Source of the DNA: Endothia cerciana
Taxonomy: Eukaryota; Ascomycota; Sordariomycetes; Diaporthales; Cryphonectriaceae
Reading direction: 5' to 3'
Assembly: GCA_026119935.1 (NCBI GenBank)
Contig: JALRMH010000037.1
Location: 310,001-374,000 of the forward strand
Length of the DNA: 64,000 nt
The notes under the pieces are model-generated. The model saw nothing but the letters and a program-made list of their open reading frames with translations, had not been told where the DNA came from and ran no database searches. Positions 43,001-55,290 of this stretch are shown here, one piece after another. Numbering within the stretch: position 1 is the stretch's first letter; each line of letters starts with the position of its first letter. The translations under genes and the position numbers were made by a program.

Positions 43001-43783
43001 AATACTCTCACACCTGATAACGATTTGGAAGCACAGGAACGGATTCATGACGAGTCCGGCCCTAGTTTCAGAATTACTAAGCTACGAATTTCAGTCTGCT
43101 CCGGAGTATGATTCACAGTATGATACGCTGAGGTAACACACTTGTCAAAGAAAACATTTGGCGGTACTAATGGATGTCTAAGCCTCGGGAGCAAAGTTCC
43201 TCATATCGTGCAATGTTGACGGCTGCGGAGACCAATACGTCTGTAATATCCATTGATTAGATGGAAATCAGCAGTGTCTTCGCACCCAGATCATGAACAT
43301 CTGAATTATAGAAGGAAAATCAGTCTCTTCTTTTGACACGGATATTATGTCCAAGGACTTCCGCTGAACGGATCTTTGATGATAAGCATCCATTTAGTTC
43401 AGTCCATCGCTTCGGGAAAATCGAACAAATTCTAAGCAACTCTCCAGAATATTTTCAGGCTACTGATTTGAGATTGCCACCCCTTCTTCCGTCTCGTAGG
43501 GCGAAATAGAGTCCGAGACCACGACGCACAGGCTATCTTTGAGCTCGAAGGGTATTATATATGGTGATGGAGGTGGGACTTTTTTTCTTGGAAAGGCAGA
43601 GAGCAGAAAGACAGGCTATAGGCGTCTAGCTTTCAGTCTTTAGAAGCCAGAGCCTTGGCTTGAAGTCTGCTGCCGGTGTCGAAGCTCAGCCACTCCAATC
43701 CAGCTTGTGAGTTTGTGAACTCGACCTGAAGATCATGCTCACAGCCATCCATAAAAATATTTTTCAGCTTGTCATGATTCTGG
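43001..43783. other. Intergenic
   Basis: About 780 bases between converging genes; no gene seen. The open frame 43633-44058 (-) is a shadow of the regulator gene. Confidence 0.5.
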
Positions 43784-46141
43784 TCACTGCATAGTCCATA
43801 TTTGCGGATACCCCATTTCGAGGTTTGCTTCCAGAGCCGCATCCACCGCGTCCAGATTGAAGTCCGGATCGAAGTGTACAAAAAGATCAACGTCCGACAT
43901 GTCGTCCCAAGGTTGTAAGAGTCCACAATCGACTTTCTCTGCCTGCTGATGTTGACCCTCGGGGGTCTCATTAACGATCGCTGGCTCTGTTGGCGTTTGT
44001 GTGTTGGGCTCGCTTGAGGTGAAGGCGGCAGAGGGAGGGTCTTGACTCGCCCCACCACCCTGACTTGGTCTCACTGGGGCCGTGTCCTCGCGTTCTTGAG
44101 ACTCCCTATCGCCCGCCTCACTGACCTGAGCGCCCGGTCTGCTTTGAGCTTCGGATCTTTCCCGGCGTGGCGTCGTCGTGCCCGTCCCGGCCGCTGTACC
44201 TCCCGTCGCCACAGCGCCATTAGAGGTGGCAAGCCCCTTGGCTGTCTTGTCCATCTCGTTCAATATGGAGATTCCTAATCCCGCGTTATATCTTGCACTC
44301 GTGTACGCCTCTCCCAAAGAATGCAGCAAGCCGACAATCTCCCCGAAGCGGGCTTTCGCTCTCAACCTGTACATTGATATTTTCGAGTAGCGCATCTTGA
44401 GATACGTCACACTCAGGGACAGGGCAACCCCGTACGGAACAAAAGGCAGGATGCAGATGCTTTCAGAGGGAGACTGCTGTGAAAGCGAGGCCTTGACTGA
44501 GTCGACTATGCGGTCTGCTGACAGGGAACGACGAGCATTGGCATTGGGGTGCGGGAGGTCTGCATTCGAGTTTCCTGAAGAGGAGATCTTGAGGCCTGGG
44601 TACCTTCGACACGACAATATGGAGACAGCATTGTAAAAGGCTTCTATAGTAGCTATGGGGCGCTGTCAGCTTATGAATATCGAACGGGCGGAGATGACTT
44701 ACCAAGCAGGAAGGATGGTGTTCTCTCAGCACCGGCGTCAAGGATCATACTCTCGAAGACGGGGAGCTCTGCCAACTCGGCGTCTTCGTTTCGAGGACGG
44801 TATAGACAGATGACCTGCTGGAGAATCTGCGCCACCCTGAGAAACAATTTGAAGGCAGGTCGCTCCTGTCTTTCAATGCAAGCGTCCTGGTCTCGATCGG
44901 TGTCGCGCTCATGGAGAAGACAAGGTCGACCGTAGAAGGCGGCGTTCATACTATCCAAAGCCCAGAGCAGACAATACAAACCATCTCCGTCAGGAACCCC
45001 GGACCCTTTACCAAACCCGTGCAGTTGTATGCCTAGAGTGTGCGCATAGTGGACGGCTTGGCTAAAGATCAAGGGCGACACGTCTCTCTCATAAGTATGG
45101 CGTGGCTGGTAGAAGAGGAACATGAGAAGCAGGACACGGATGTAATCCACACGATCGCTCAAGACATCCGCGTTCAGCGATGCAAATATGGCCTTCGCCA
45201 GGCAATGATGAAAATCCTGGGGCGACAAAAGTGGACCACCATCGTCGAGGCGGAGATGGTTCCGCGCTGAAGGATCTAGGGCAGCCGCCAGGGAGATAGC
45301 CTGTCTGAACACACTGTATCGGACGGAAAGCACGTGTGAGTCTTTGATCGCAAGAATATCCGACTCATTGAGCATAGGCAGGACAGGGTGGATCATCTCA
45401 GAGTAGATCTGGTAAAGATATTGATAATCTGAGGCTGGCGGGCCGACTGCGAGATACTCATCTTCATTGGTTGTGCACTCATTTGACCTCCGCAGAGGGC
45501 CGCCTACAGGAAGAATGGACTGAGCCTGCCTCGTAGCTGCGCCCAATCCAGAAGAACTTGCAATCTGCTGTCCCGGAGTATCATGGAGTCGATCGACAGT
45601 CTGCTCATTGGAGCTTCTAGATGAGTGTCGCATCCAAGTCCCAACCTCAGACTGATTCCGATGTAGCGATGGCTGCCTCGAGTCTTCGCTCGTGGCATGA
45701 ACGAAGACGCTTTCTGGGGTCAAGTCCCCAACGAATCGTGATGTCGACAGCCCAACCAGCTGTGAGGCCACCGGCTCAGCTGAGGACGTATCGGTGGCCA
45801 GTGGCGTCGGCTTAGAAGAAATTGGCCGGCCTACTGGACGCTGTGTATACGCCCCCCGCTGTTGACCCGGCTCAGGCCTCTGTGGTAGTCTTTGGGGAAC
45901 AGTAAAGGTAGAGACTGGCGCTCCGTATCCGTGAGGGCATTTTTTCTAAATTTGTAGTCTTAGTATTGGTACATGATAGGAGGATTTCGTGACCGACCTT
46001 TCTCTTTCGGCAGGAGTCACAGGCCTGCTGAACCTGGCGACGCTTCACCGGCAGGCCGTCTCCGTCCAAGGCCACGAACTTGACAGGGCGCTTCCGGTCA
46101 GGGGGAGATGATGCAATATGGGCCGCTTCCAAAGCATCCAT
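43784..46141 (-). CDS. Fungal zinc-cluster-type transcription regulator
   Basis: Three exons, complement(43784..44652, 44703..45945, 45998..46141), give 751 residues with phases in register. The N-terminus has KRRQVQQACDSCRKRKKKC, the first half of a Zn2Cys6 cluster, formed across the 52-base first intron. Next come RFVGDLTPESVFV and a fungal transcription-factor middle homology region (SDYQYLYQIYSEMIHPVLPM and LLWALDSMNAAFYGRPCLL). The last third is a Ser/Thr/Pro-rich tail with a short acidic end. Only three cysteines of the cluster are visible; the second half (CxxC...C) is not found in this or the intron sequence, so zinc binding may be atypical. It is divergent from the DUF1479 gene with a 625-base shared promoter, so it may control that gene; this is inference. 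Confidence 0.85.
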
Positions 46142-46766
46142 TGTGGTGAACGTAAGGGCGGCGGCAGCGGCGGAGGAAGGAAACGCGGGTGTGGATCCGG
46201 CCTCAAGGCGGTTGGCCCGTGTGAACAGTCGTTCTAGTATGGCGGATGTCCCGAATGTGCACCAACAAAGGCGAGAAAAGGAACCGAAGACAGCGCTTCA
46301 ACATGTCGGTGAGATCGAAGGCGTTACTTGCCTGTGCCGGATCTGTTTCTCAGACCTAGCTCCTGATTGTGGGAGCGCCACATCACGAGCCGTGAAGTAA
46401 GAGGTCGCCCAGAGTAATGAAGTCGGAGTCGAGCCATTTATGGTATCTCCGCATTGATTGCGAGCCTCAGGAGCTATGCCTATAGCGGTTATGCCGCCCA
46501 TCCAGCTATCCACTTCTTGGCGGGCCCGGGCAAGTTCGTTTGCCCCACAGACGAGGAGACCAAGTACTGGGGATACTGGAGATTGAGGGTGCCTTTCTCG
46601 AAACAGAAATACCGCTATTGTGCCTCTAGTCTCATCGGCTTCGGCCTATATAAAGATGTGCTCCGCCTTCATGCATCACCATGGGACTCGAATTCATCTT
46701 CCGTCAACTGCAGTGTCAAGAACAACAAACTCCCTATGCCTCCCCTGATATTAATATCAGATATAG
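46142..46766. promoter_or_regulatory. Shared divergent promoter
   Basis: 625 bases between the regulator (-) and the DUF1479 gene (+). A CTATATAAAGATG block near 46645-46660 looks like a TATA box for the plus-strand gene. No operator can be assigned by eye. Confidence 0.45.
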
Positions 46767-48419
46767 ATGCTCCAGACTACAGTGCGACGGGCTGTTCGTC
46801 CATCATGGACACTCGTCAGCCAAAGGCGCACGGTCGCCATGGGCGCCGTGGCGGCAGCAGCTCAGACCAAGAGAGAGGGTGATATATCAGACTCGTTCGC
46901 GTCTTTGTCTGGCGTTGAGGACAAGCCCCTCCCGGACCAGTTCCGCCTGCTCAAGTTGTCACTGGTGGAGGGACGAGAGGATAAGATCAAGGCGAGCTGG
47001 GATGCGCTGCTCGACAGACTGAGAGTCGAGAATGACATCGTTGCCAAGAGAGGGTCGAGTGTCATTCCCGAGGTTCGCTTTGATCACCTCGACGACGACC
47101 TCAACACCACCCGGGAGGAAATCAAGAAGCGTGGCGCCGTAGTCATCAGAGATGTCATACCGGATGAAGAGGCTCGCGCTTACAAATTCGAGCTGGACGA
47201 ATACATCCGGAAAAACCCACAGACTCGAGGTAGCGTTCCACCGCTCTACTGCGTTCTTATTGTCTTCTCTCGCTGACGTGGCTCCTAGGGTTCCCCACAA
47301 ACGACCCTCAGGTATGGGAGCTATACTGGTCGGCGCCTCAGCTGCGCGCCCGCACCCATCCCAACTTCATGCGCCTGCAAAAAGCCCTCATGAGATCAAC
47401 ATGGCATATGTCCGACCCAAAGTCCCTGGTCTCTATCTCTCAGCCCATATCCTACGCCGACCGCTTGCGCATGCGGCAGCCTGGGGACGCGACATTCGCT
47501 CTTGGTCCACATGTGGATGGCGGAAGCGTGGAGCGGTGGATGCCCGAAGGATACGGCCGTGGTGGTACGTATAACTCCATATTTGAGGGAGACTGGGAGT
47601 CTAAGTACGACCCTTGGGACGCGAGCACGAGGGTGGATGCTGTGAACGATTTATACAATGGCCTGGGAGCATGCAGTGCGTTCAGGATGTTTCAAGGATG
47701 GCTGGGCATTAGCGAAGTCGGGCCAAAGGAGGGACATCTGCTGGTGGGCCCGCTGCTCAAGCTCGCTACCGCGTATGCACTACTGCGGCCATTCTTTCGG
47801 CCAAGAAGCGTCGTTGATTTGGAGATAGCGAAGCCAGGCAGTCTACAAAGGGCGAGATTCCTGGAACCTGAGAACTGGGAGTTCACCGGCGGTGATGAGA
47901 TGACCAGCGCGATACCCGGCGCAACGCCTAGCTATGGAATGGAGTTCCCCAAGCTGGCGATGCATCCCCACCTGGAGCTGGACAGGACGATGGTACATAT
48001 ACCCCCAATCAAACCCGGGGATTATGTGGCATGGCATTGCGATAGTAAGTCTTTACCGTCGACGAGGGGTGTGGCATGGCTGACGGACAATTGCAGCGAT
48101 ACATGCTGTGGACCCTGAGCATAAGGGCAAGGGAGACTCAAGCGTGCTCTACATCCCTATCTGTCCTGCCACAGAGATCAATGCCGATTACGTCGTGAGA
48201 ATGCGCAACGCATGGGCGAATGGCACTCCTGCTCCTGATTTCCCTGGTGGCAAGGGCGAATCTGAACACGTGGACCGGCCAGACGAGAGTTTCCTCAGAT
48301 CCGTCGCCGGTGTTGATGGGCCGGCTTCTCTCGGACTCGAGCCTATGCTCGAGCCTGTCAATGGCAGCGAGGGGGAGAAGGAAGTTATTCGAAGGGTGAA
48401 CAAGATACTGGGTTTTTGA
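46767..48419 (+). CDS. DUF1479 protein, predicted 2-oxoglutarate/Fe(II)-type dioxygenase
   Basis: Three exons, join(46767..47229, 47289..48044, 48097..48419), give 513 residues with phases in register. The first 25 residues (MLQTTVRRAVRPSWTLVSQRR) are basic and amphipathic, as in mitochondrial presequences. Next come the family blocks RGAVVIRDVIPDEEARAYK, GFPTNDPQVWELYWS, the HxD metal motif in LGPHVDGGSVERW, WLGISEVGPKEGHLLVGPLL and the distal His region DYVAWHCDTIHAVDPEH. The HxD...H set is what an iron-dependent dioxygenase needs. DUF1479 proteins occur in many ascomycetes and in bacteria (YbiU); the substrate is not known. It shares its promoter with the zinc-cluster regulator. Confidence 0.9.
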
Positions 48420-48551
48420 TTCCGCGTGACACAAAGCACAGAATGAGACAGTGTTGAATTAACTGGCATCAGGCTGGTTCCCGGGGTCGTGACATTGATA
48501 CTATCCAGAATTGTCTTGCGCTTGCTACCTCTCGGATGTCCTAATTTGCAT

Positions 48552-50162
48552 TTAGAACATCGACAGCCCAAACCCAGCTGTATGACGCTCCCTCGCATCG
48601 TCGTTCCACGAGAACGCCGAAGAAGACGTCCCGTCCGTCGACGGCGGGTTTAAGGACTGCTTGGGCGCATTCGAAGTCAAATGCTGAATAATCTCAGTGA
48701 CCTCAAGCTGTGACGTCTCACCTGATTCCGCACTGCTGCTCCCATTGAACCAACTTTTGCCCTGTTTCTGGGAGCCTTCTTCAGCTGTTGCCTTGGAAGC
48801 CGCCCTGCTCACAGGCGCGGGTGCGGAGTCGCCCGGCTGGAGTAGAATGGGAGTCTGCCGGCCAGCGCTTGGTGTCGAGTAGTAGGCATTGTGGAAAGAG
48901 AAGTCCTGACCGGACGAAAAGTGCTCCGGCATGCCTAATATTTCTTGTCTACGCTGTGGGGCCGGAGTGAGCCCCGTCCCGTAGCGCCACGTCGTGGTGC
49001 TGGAACGGGTCGTCAGGGATTCGTACGCACTCGAGCGCCCGAGGCTGGCACCACTCATCCGCATCATATTCGAATTATACCTCGTGTGCGCCGGGGCTGG
49101 TAGTTCTGGCAGAAGGGCGGCGTCGCAGCTGGTCTGGTGCTGGGGCGCCCTCGGTGCGAACGTCTCGCTCGCCCGCCAGTCATGCCATGAACTTCGAACA
49201 GAGGACGGCGTCACTGGGTGTTGGTGCAATGGGCATGGGTCTCCTCTTATGCAACCATCGACGGAGGCGCTGGTCCTGCTGCGGTTTGGGCCCAGCGGCG
49301 TTGCTCTGGGCGCGTGGGTTCGCTGGGTAGCAATGACAAACGTCGTGGGCTGGCCAGAATAAGACGAGCCGCGTGACGTGCCGGAAACATAGGAGTCTTT
49401 AGGCATGAGGAAGCGGCGCACCGCGTGTCGGGAACAGAAGCAGATGACGCCGACAAAAATAAGGAAGAGAGCGATTGAGCCAACTAGATCGATGTCAGAT
49501 TGGTCTGCATTTGCGGGTCGAATAATGGTTTCACAACGAGGGGATCATACTTGCTACTCCTGCGATGGCGCCAGTTGAGAGACTTGCTCGACAATCGAGA
49601 CTTGAACCGATACTAGTTGTGGGATCGGTATATGAGGTAAAAGAGGCACTACCTAAGAACTCGCGTTTAACGCAGGGGAACCTGGGGAGGTCGAGGTTAT
49701 GGCATTGGCTGAACCGGTTGAACTTGGGGGATTCTTGCTAAGAGAAGGTGACAACAACGTAACCGAAGTTATGAATGCCGTCGTCGAAGCTACTACTGGT
49801 GGGACGGTAGCTGTCGTGGACCACGAAGCGGACGGCGATGCGCTTATTGTTAGAATAGTAGGCGCAGAGGTCGCTGGAGCAGCAGATGGCATCGATCCTA
49901 GAGAGTTATAATCGTTACATGGGATGTAACCTGTATGCGTGATGAAATCGGGTAAAAACGTTGTTTCAGGTTTCCAATCCTTACCTTTCCCTTTGGTCCC
50001 AGAATAGTCATCACCAGAATCAGCATCCTCGCGTGGCTGGGCTGGTGGAGCAGGATCATGTCTGGCATGGCGAGCAGACCCGGCCTGCACAGTATCTGCC
50101 CTAGATTGTTGAATTTCCCGGGCTCCGAGCGAGCCTCTGCCTCGTGTATGTGAATTCGTCAT
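48552..50162 (-). CDS. Ser/Thr-rich single-pass membrane protein
   Basis: Three exons, complement(48552..49483, 49551..49612, 49672..50162), give 494 residues with phases in register. The first donor (GTTAAA at 49671) is weak, chosen because it is the only one that keeps the frame into the short second exon; the second donor is GTATGA. The N-terminal half is Ser/Thr/Pro-rich with no clear signal peptide. The middle exon reads SSLDCRASLSTGAIAGVA and runs into the membrane helix IGSIALFLIFVGVICFC, followed by a basic stop-transfer SRHAVRRFL. The cytosolic half is Ser/Pro-rich and disordered. This layout resembles fungal wall-sensor or mucin-like proteins, but no conserved WSC or cysteine domain is visible, so no function is assigned. 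Confidence 0.7.
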
Positions 50163-52992
50163 GGAGATGCCCTTGGGTTATTTCCCGGCCTGCCACAGCA
50201 GCCAAGACATGAGCGGCCAGTTGGGTGGAGAGGCGACAGGGAAAGTGTAACACTTACCCCACAAGAACGTTCTGCAAGCAGAAATAGCCTCATATATAGT
50301 CAGGTAAAGGAAAATGATATTGGATGTCGACTTAGAGGAGCTAGGGTCGTAACAGGATCTGGTCCGGATGCGTTACTGCCGAACATGAACATGAATCAAT
50401 CGTGTTGATAGTTCCTTCAAATCCACGGTCCAACGAGAATTCAAGACTGTGATCTCATCATCGACTCTCGATCAAGCCCCGCGAAGGCGATGTAGGCCAC
50501 CAGGGTAGCCCTTGGCTTATTTTTCCCCCGCTCTGTGTCAGAAGGTTTGGCTATCGAGACGAGATGCCTGTCCGCGCCGCCAACATGAGGTGAATTGGTT
50601 CAAGATGAGATGGCGACCATCCGAACCACATGGAAATCCGCTATGCAAATTGATGCTGACGGCGATTACTTGCCATAGCCTCACAATGTGTCTATGGACG
50701 CGTGTATTGGTCCCGCATGAGCTCTATCTTTCTTTGATAAAAATGACTTGGAGTGTCACCTTGTCTTGCACAGAGTGAGCTACCAACTTGACAGATCCTC
50801 AGGCAGGGAGGGACGTCGCCGAGCACGGGAGATCCTGACAGTCTGTACTTGTGCCTTGCTTAGGCCAGTCTTTCGCTTGATATTTCATGGCTCGCCATTG
50901 GCGCCGTGATCTCTCCGACGTCATCCAATGTTGTTCGACGTCGGAAGCGGCACTATAGGATGATTCCGATGTATATTAATCAACCCGCCAAGGAGGACAA
51001 CCCAAGGCGTGCATTCGTTCAGGCAACACAAAGTTTTGCACTTGTATAGCTGTCTAGTTCCGGCCGCTCGGAAGGAGGGGCCGGGCGCGCCATAGGTCAC
51101 AGACAAATCTAAGCACAGGAGTTTGTCAGTAGCATCACTCCGGCAACGATCTGGGCGATCACACGTCACCTTCAACCTCGAGTCATCAGGCCAGCGACCG
51201 ACAGCGTGGCGCACCTATCACATGGCATCCTTTGGGCCCGACCAGGGCCACCTGAGCGAGTCGTTACATTCCCTGCCTCGGAGAGGTTTCAAACAGAGAA
51301 GGGGACATATTGCAGATCCAAGTTTTTGATTGGCTCCCTTAGAGCCTCCGGTACGCTGCTTAACTAGAGATCGATTTCTTCCCAAGCTAGAAACATATAG
51401 TCGAGCCTATACTTTCCTAAGCAGGCCATTTAGGTGCTTCGCGGTAATTTTGTAGGTTGATAATCATGGATCATACCAGGCGACAGAGCACATGATCTAT
51501 CCATAGCGCTAGCACCAATAGGACGGACATATACATCTGGCACGGCGTCTTCCATCGAGCTTGTCTGGAAACTCAATATTCAAGGGCGGCCAAGCGACTC
51601 CACGTCTAGAGTCTCACCATAGTGACGATGCCGATGAAGATGTGTCTAGCCGCGCGCTAGGGGCTAGCAAAACTTGATGGGGCGAAATGTGCCGAATGTA
51701 CACCAAAGGCGAGGAAAATGAATCATGTCGGTGCCTGCCACACCTTAAACTATAGTTACGACTTTGGTACTGCCTTTTCTCCGCCTGCCCAGACGTCTTG
51801 ACATGGAGGCGCCTTGATCGCTATCGACGACCAAAGTTATGTCGACGACTATCTAGGCTAGTTGCCGAAGTTTCTTTACGTATAGGAGGCCTTCATGACC
51901 TCGGAAACAAAGCTGCATTTGGTTAATGGATAAGTTCGACCGCGGCGTAGAGGTACTCCGAATCGTGTTCAAGGCCCAGCTCAGATCCCGGCCTCTCACA
52001 CCAGGATACCTTCATTTTCTTATCCGTAGGACCTTGAACGGGAGACAGGAAGTAGTCATTATTCGAGAGCCTCTCGTTCAATTGCATCTGCAATCGTGCG
52101 GGTACCTCCTACGAGACTTGACAGGCAAGACGGACCAGAAGTCGGAAGATTTTCGGGCGAGAAGAGCTCCGTGGGCCGGCGATAGTGGACTTGCAATCAA
52201 GTCTGATAATTACGCGTCCCGAGTTTTAAGCCACGCAGGTCTGTACGAAAGAGAAGTTATATTCTCCTCTACGCGCGGATAGCGTACGGAAACAAACCTG
52301 CCCTCCGCACCACCATCCCTCGGAGGCGTTTCATGGTCGAGACAAGTTTCCATTCGGCTTTTTCACCGAGTCCTTCATGCAACCGCTGATAAAGCCTTGG
52401 AATAGGAGAAGTGGTTCCAGACACGAGGAGATAACTCAAATGACATCAGGTCCAAGTTGTGCAGACCAACAAAGCTGTTCTCAACTTCGTAAAGGATCGT
52501 TCGGGGGAGGGGTTGTGGTTCGGGAATAAACGGGATTTTAGGAATGTTCAGGTGGAAATGCACGCCCACAAGCCCTCAATGGGCAAAGCCAAAGCCAAAC
52601 ATGACAATCGCCGACCCGGTGCCTGGGCGGTGAAAGTATCGCCGCCTGGCATCGGCGATAAGCCATGATTCAGAGGGCATATGTGTTGCGGTCTTAAGGG
52701 ATGGACAGTTCGAACCACCGATAGATCCTATTCCAAGGTCCAAGTCCGTATGTGAATGTCGAAAGATAAAAGAGACAGACTGAGTACGAGTCGAAGTTCC
52801 TTTGTGCTGTGTAATTCCAATAACCAAACCATCCAATCCGTGTGACACGGGAAGAAAACACAGGCTTACATCCACGATCTCCGTCTATCAGATAGTCAAT
52901 CAAAAACACCTCGAATCTCATCACTCACCAGGAACGCCCTGGTGCTTCTCACCATCGAACGACCCCATTTCGACCACACCACTCGATCCAGA
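50163..52992. other. Intergenic, 2.8 kb without supported gene
   Basis: Open frames such as 50512-50778, 51926-52282 and 52576-52875 lack domains and credible splicing. No repeat, tRNA or transposon end was noticed. This is the longest gene-free stretch outside the transposon zone. Confidence 0.5.
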
Positions 52993-53922
52993 ATGTCTAA
53001 CCCGGTCTGGCTGATCACCGGAGCCTCAGCAGGCTTCGGGCTCATCCTGTCCCTCCGCGCCCTGAAGGCAGGCCACAGGGTCATCGGGAGCGTCCGCAGC
53101 AAGTCGCGATCCGCCGACGCGGTGAAATCGATCCAGGAAGCTGGGGGGGTTGTCATCGGATTGGATATGACAGAGCCGCGGGCCAGTATCGTGAAGAAGG
53201 TCCAGGACGCCGAGGCGATCTATGGCCAGATCGATATCTTGGTCAATAATGCCGGGTTCAGCATCCTCGGGCCGATCGCCCAGTTCACGTAAGTGACCGG
53301 GGGTTTCTCTTTGATACCGGGGTCACGACAAGGTGTGCTGACGGGGCTTGGTTGCAGGGACAAAGAGGTCCGTCTTCAGTTTGAGACGAATGTATACGGG
53401 CCCCTCTTCACCACCCAGGCCGTCCTCCCTGGCATGCGCTCTCGCCGGTCCGGGACAATCGTCAACATGTCGAGCTCAGCCGGGCAGGATGGCCTGCTGA
53501 CATGCGGCATCTACTCCGCCAGTAAGTTCGCGCTGGAGGGACTCAGCGAGTCACTGGCACGAGAGGAGGCGGAGTTCGGCATCTCGGTCCTGATCGTCGA
53601 GCCCGGCGGCTTCCGCACCAACTTCCTGGGCGCCTTCGTCGCCAACGAGAATGGCATAGGACAGGATACCCCCAGCGGGTTGCTGAGCAAGAAGATGCAG
53701 GGCTGGACCGCCTGGAACGGCAAGCAGCCGGGGGATCCGGAGAAGGGCGTCGAGGCCATCTTCCAGATCGTGGCGGGTGAGGGAGAGGCCGGCGCGCTGA
53801 AGGGCAAGGTCCTGCGGCTCCCGCTCGGGAGGGAATGCGTGGCCCGGATCGAGGCAAAGGTGGAGAGTGTCAAGAAAGATGTCGAGGCGGCGAGGCAGGT
53901 AGCGTATGGCACGGACTTCTGA
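52993..53922 (+). CDS. Short-chain dehydrogenase/reductase
   Basis: Two exons, join(52993..53288, 53358..53922), give 286 residues; the intron has GTAAGT and TTGCAG ends and the phase fits (ac|g = Thr). The ATG at 52993 starts MSNPVWLITGASAGFG, the cofactor loop TGxxxGxG. NNAGFS, the catalytic Ser in IVNMSSSAGQ and YSASK follow, so the active site is complete. The domain arrangement, with a 100-residue C-terminal part containing EPGGFRTNFLG, matches the retinol-dehydrogenase-like or oxidoreductase SDRs common in fungi. The substrate is unknown. Codon use is more GC-rich than in the left half of the window. Confidence 0.9.
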
Positions 53923-55290
53923 GCTTCCTGCAGGCATCCTTGGGGGGGGGGGGAGCCTCGTGGTCTGTGGATGCGGGTCTAACAGGCTGCTGGGCGAGGC
54001 TAGAAAATTTCGGATTAATATCAAGCCTGTATCTTTCCGGAGTCGTCTTGATTTGCGACAAATACGTATGTGAAGGACGGGATATCATTTACTGTCGTGA
54101 GGAAAATGAAAGAACAGTTACGGTTCTACTGCTACGTAAATCAACCCAGTCTGTTAGATCTCGGCGTTGCAACCCTATTCTTCAGGGTCAAAAGGGCTTT
54201 CAGCTGCGGACTCTGGACTGGGCTCGGGAGTCCGTCGAGATACCTAGGCAGTCGATCACACAGTCTTTGGCCCGAGGTGTTGTGACACCGGGACCAGCAA
54301 TGAAGCCCCAGGAAGTGGCCATGTCTCTAGGGTCTGCCTGCACGCGTCCGCCTCGTTGTCCAGCCTACGTGGGCTGCTGTGAACGGGTGATCCGCCGCTC
54401 AGGTCACGAGGCAGCAGCAGTCTGACAGACTCGTTCGACAACCTATGGCTGTCAGCCTGCCCTGCCGCAGAAATAGTCTGACGTGGGCCGACGGTTGTCG
54501 CCACGTCACACTCGGTGCGATTAGGTCGGCCGTTTCAGGAGAGCAATAGACCGTCGATCGAACCCAGGTGCCTCCTCTGCAGATATTTTAGCCTGGAACA
54601 TGCCAGGGCACCCAGAGAGCTCCAACGAGGCGCATTCTGTCGCTGCTGTGAGCCACGGCGATGCGAGAGGTCTGTGTGATGCTGTTCCTGAGGACAGGAT
54701 GTAAGTACGAGCAGGAGGTGTCTCGAGAAGATGCAAGGGGGGATGGAGGTGCAGACATGAATCCTGTACCCCGATAGAACATGAGAGAAAAAAATAAAAA
54801 AGAGGAACAGGAACAAGAACAGGAACGAGAACGAGAACAGGAACAGGAACAGGAACAGGAACAAGAACAAGAACAAGAACAAGAAGTCGATAGGCTGAGG
54901 AGGACGGTGTAAATCCATAGGCCAACACATAGCCCTGCTGAGGGGCTCACGATTGGCTGAGGGACGCAATTTACAGTGTGGATCCCAGCGCTAAGCAAAA
55001 AGTAGAAGTAAACAAACACTCCAGCTGTCGCGGTTTATCCCCCTGCCACCCCCCCCTCTTCCTGAGGGCCCTCCTCGCTAGGGATGTTCTTTTAATACGG
55101 AGTTCTCCGTGTGAGGTCCCCCATCCCCCTGGCGCCAGCCCTGACCCTTCTCCCTCTCCTTTCGTAGATACCATAGTTTTTTTTTTTTGGTTTTTTTGGT
55201 TTTTTATCCAAGTCCCAATCCCATCCCATTACGCCCGGCCCTCTACTCAGATAACCCCTCCGGAGAACTGCTGCTGCGCCCCTCTCCACA
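53923..55290. other. Intergenic with homopolymer and microsatellite tracts
   Basis: 12 G in a row at 53942-53953, a GAACAR microsatellite at 54803-54885 (separate entry) and T-runs near 55177-55203. No supported gene; minus-strand frames over the microsatellite only translate the repeat. Confidence 0.5.
54803..54885 (+). repeat. GAACAR hexanucleotide microsatellite
   Basis: About 13 units alternating between GAACAG, GAACAA and GAACGA. It lies about 400 bases upstream of the coiled-coil gene's start. The repeat is open in all three minus-strand frames, so the long open frames there are artefacts. Confidence 0.9.

Noticed and set aside
50512..52282. Small plus-strand frames as genes
   Set aside because: No domain, no splice-supported extension and no codon pattern like the neighbours.
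54535..55019. Proline/valine- or leucine/phenylalanine-repeat proteins on the minus strand
   Set aside because: They only translate the GAACAR microsatellite in different frames.
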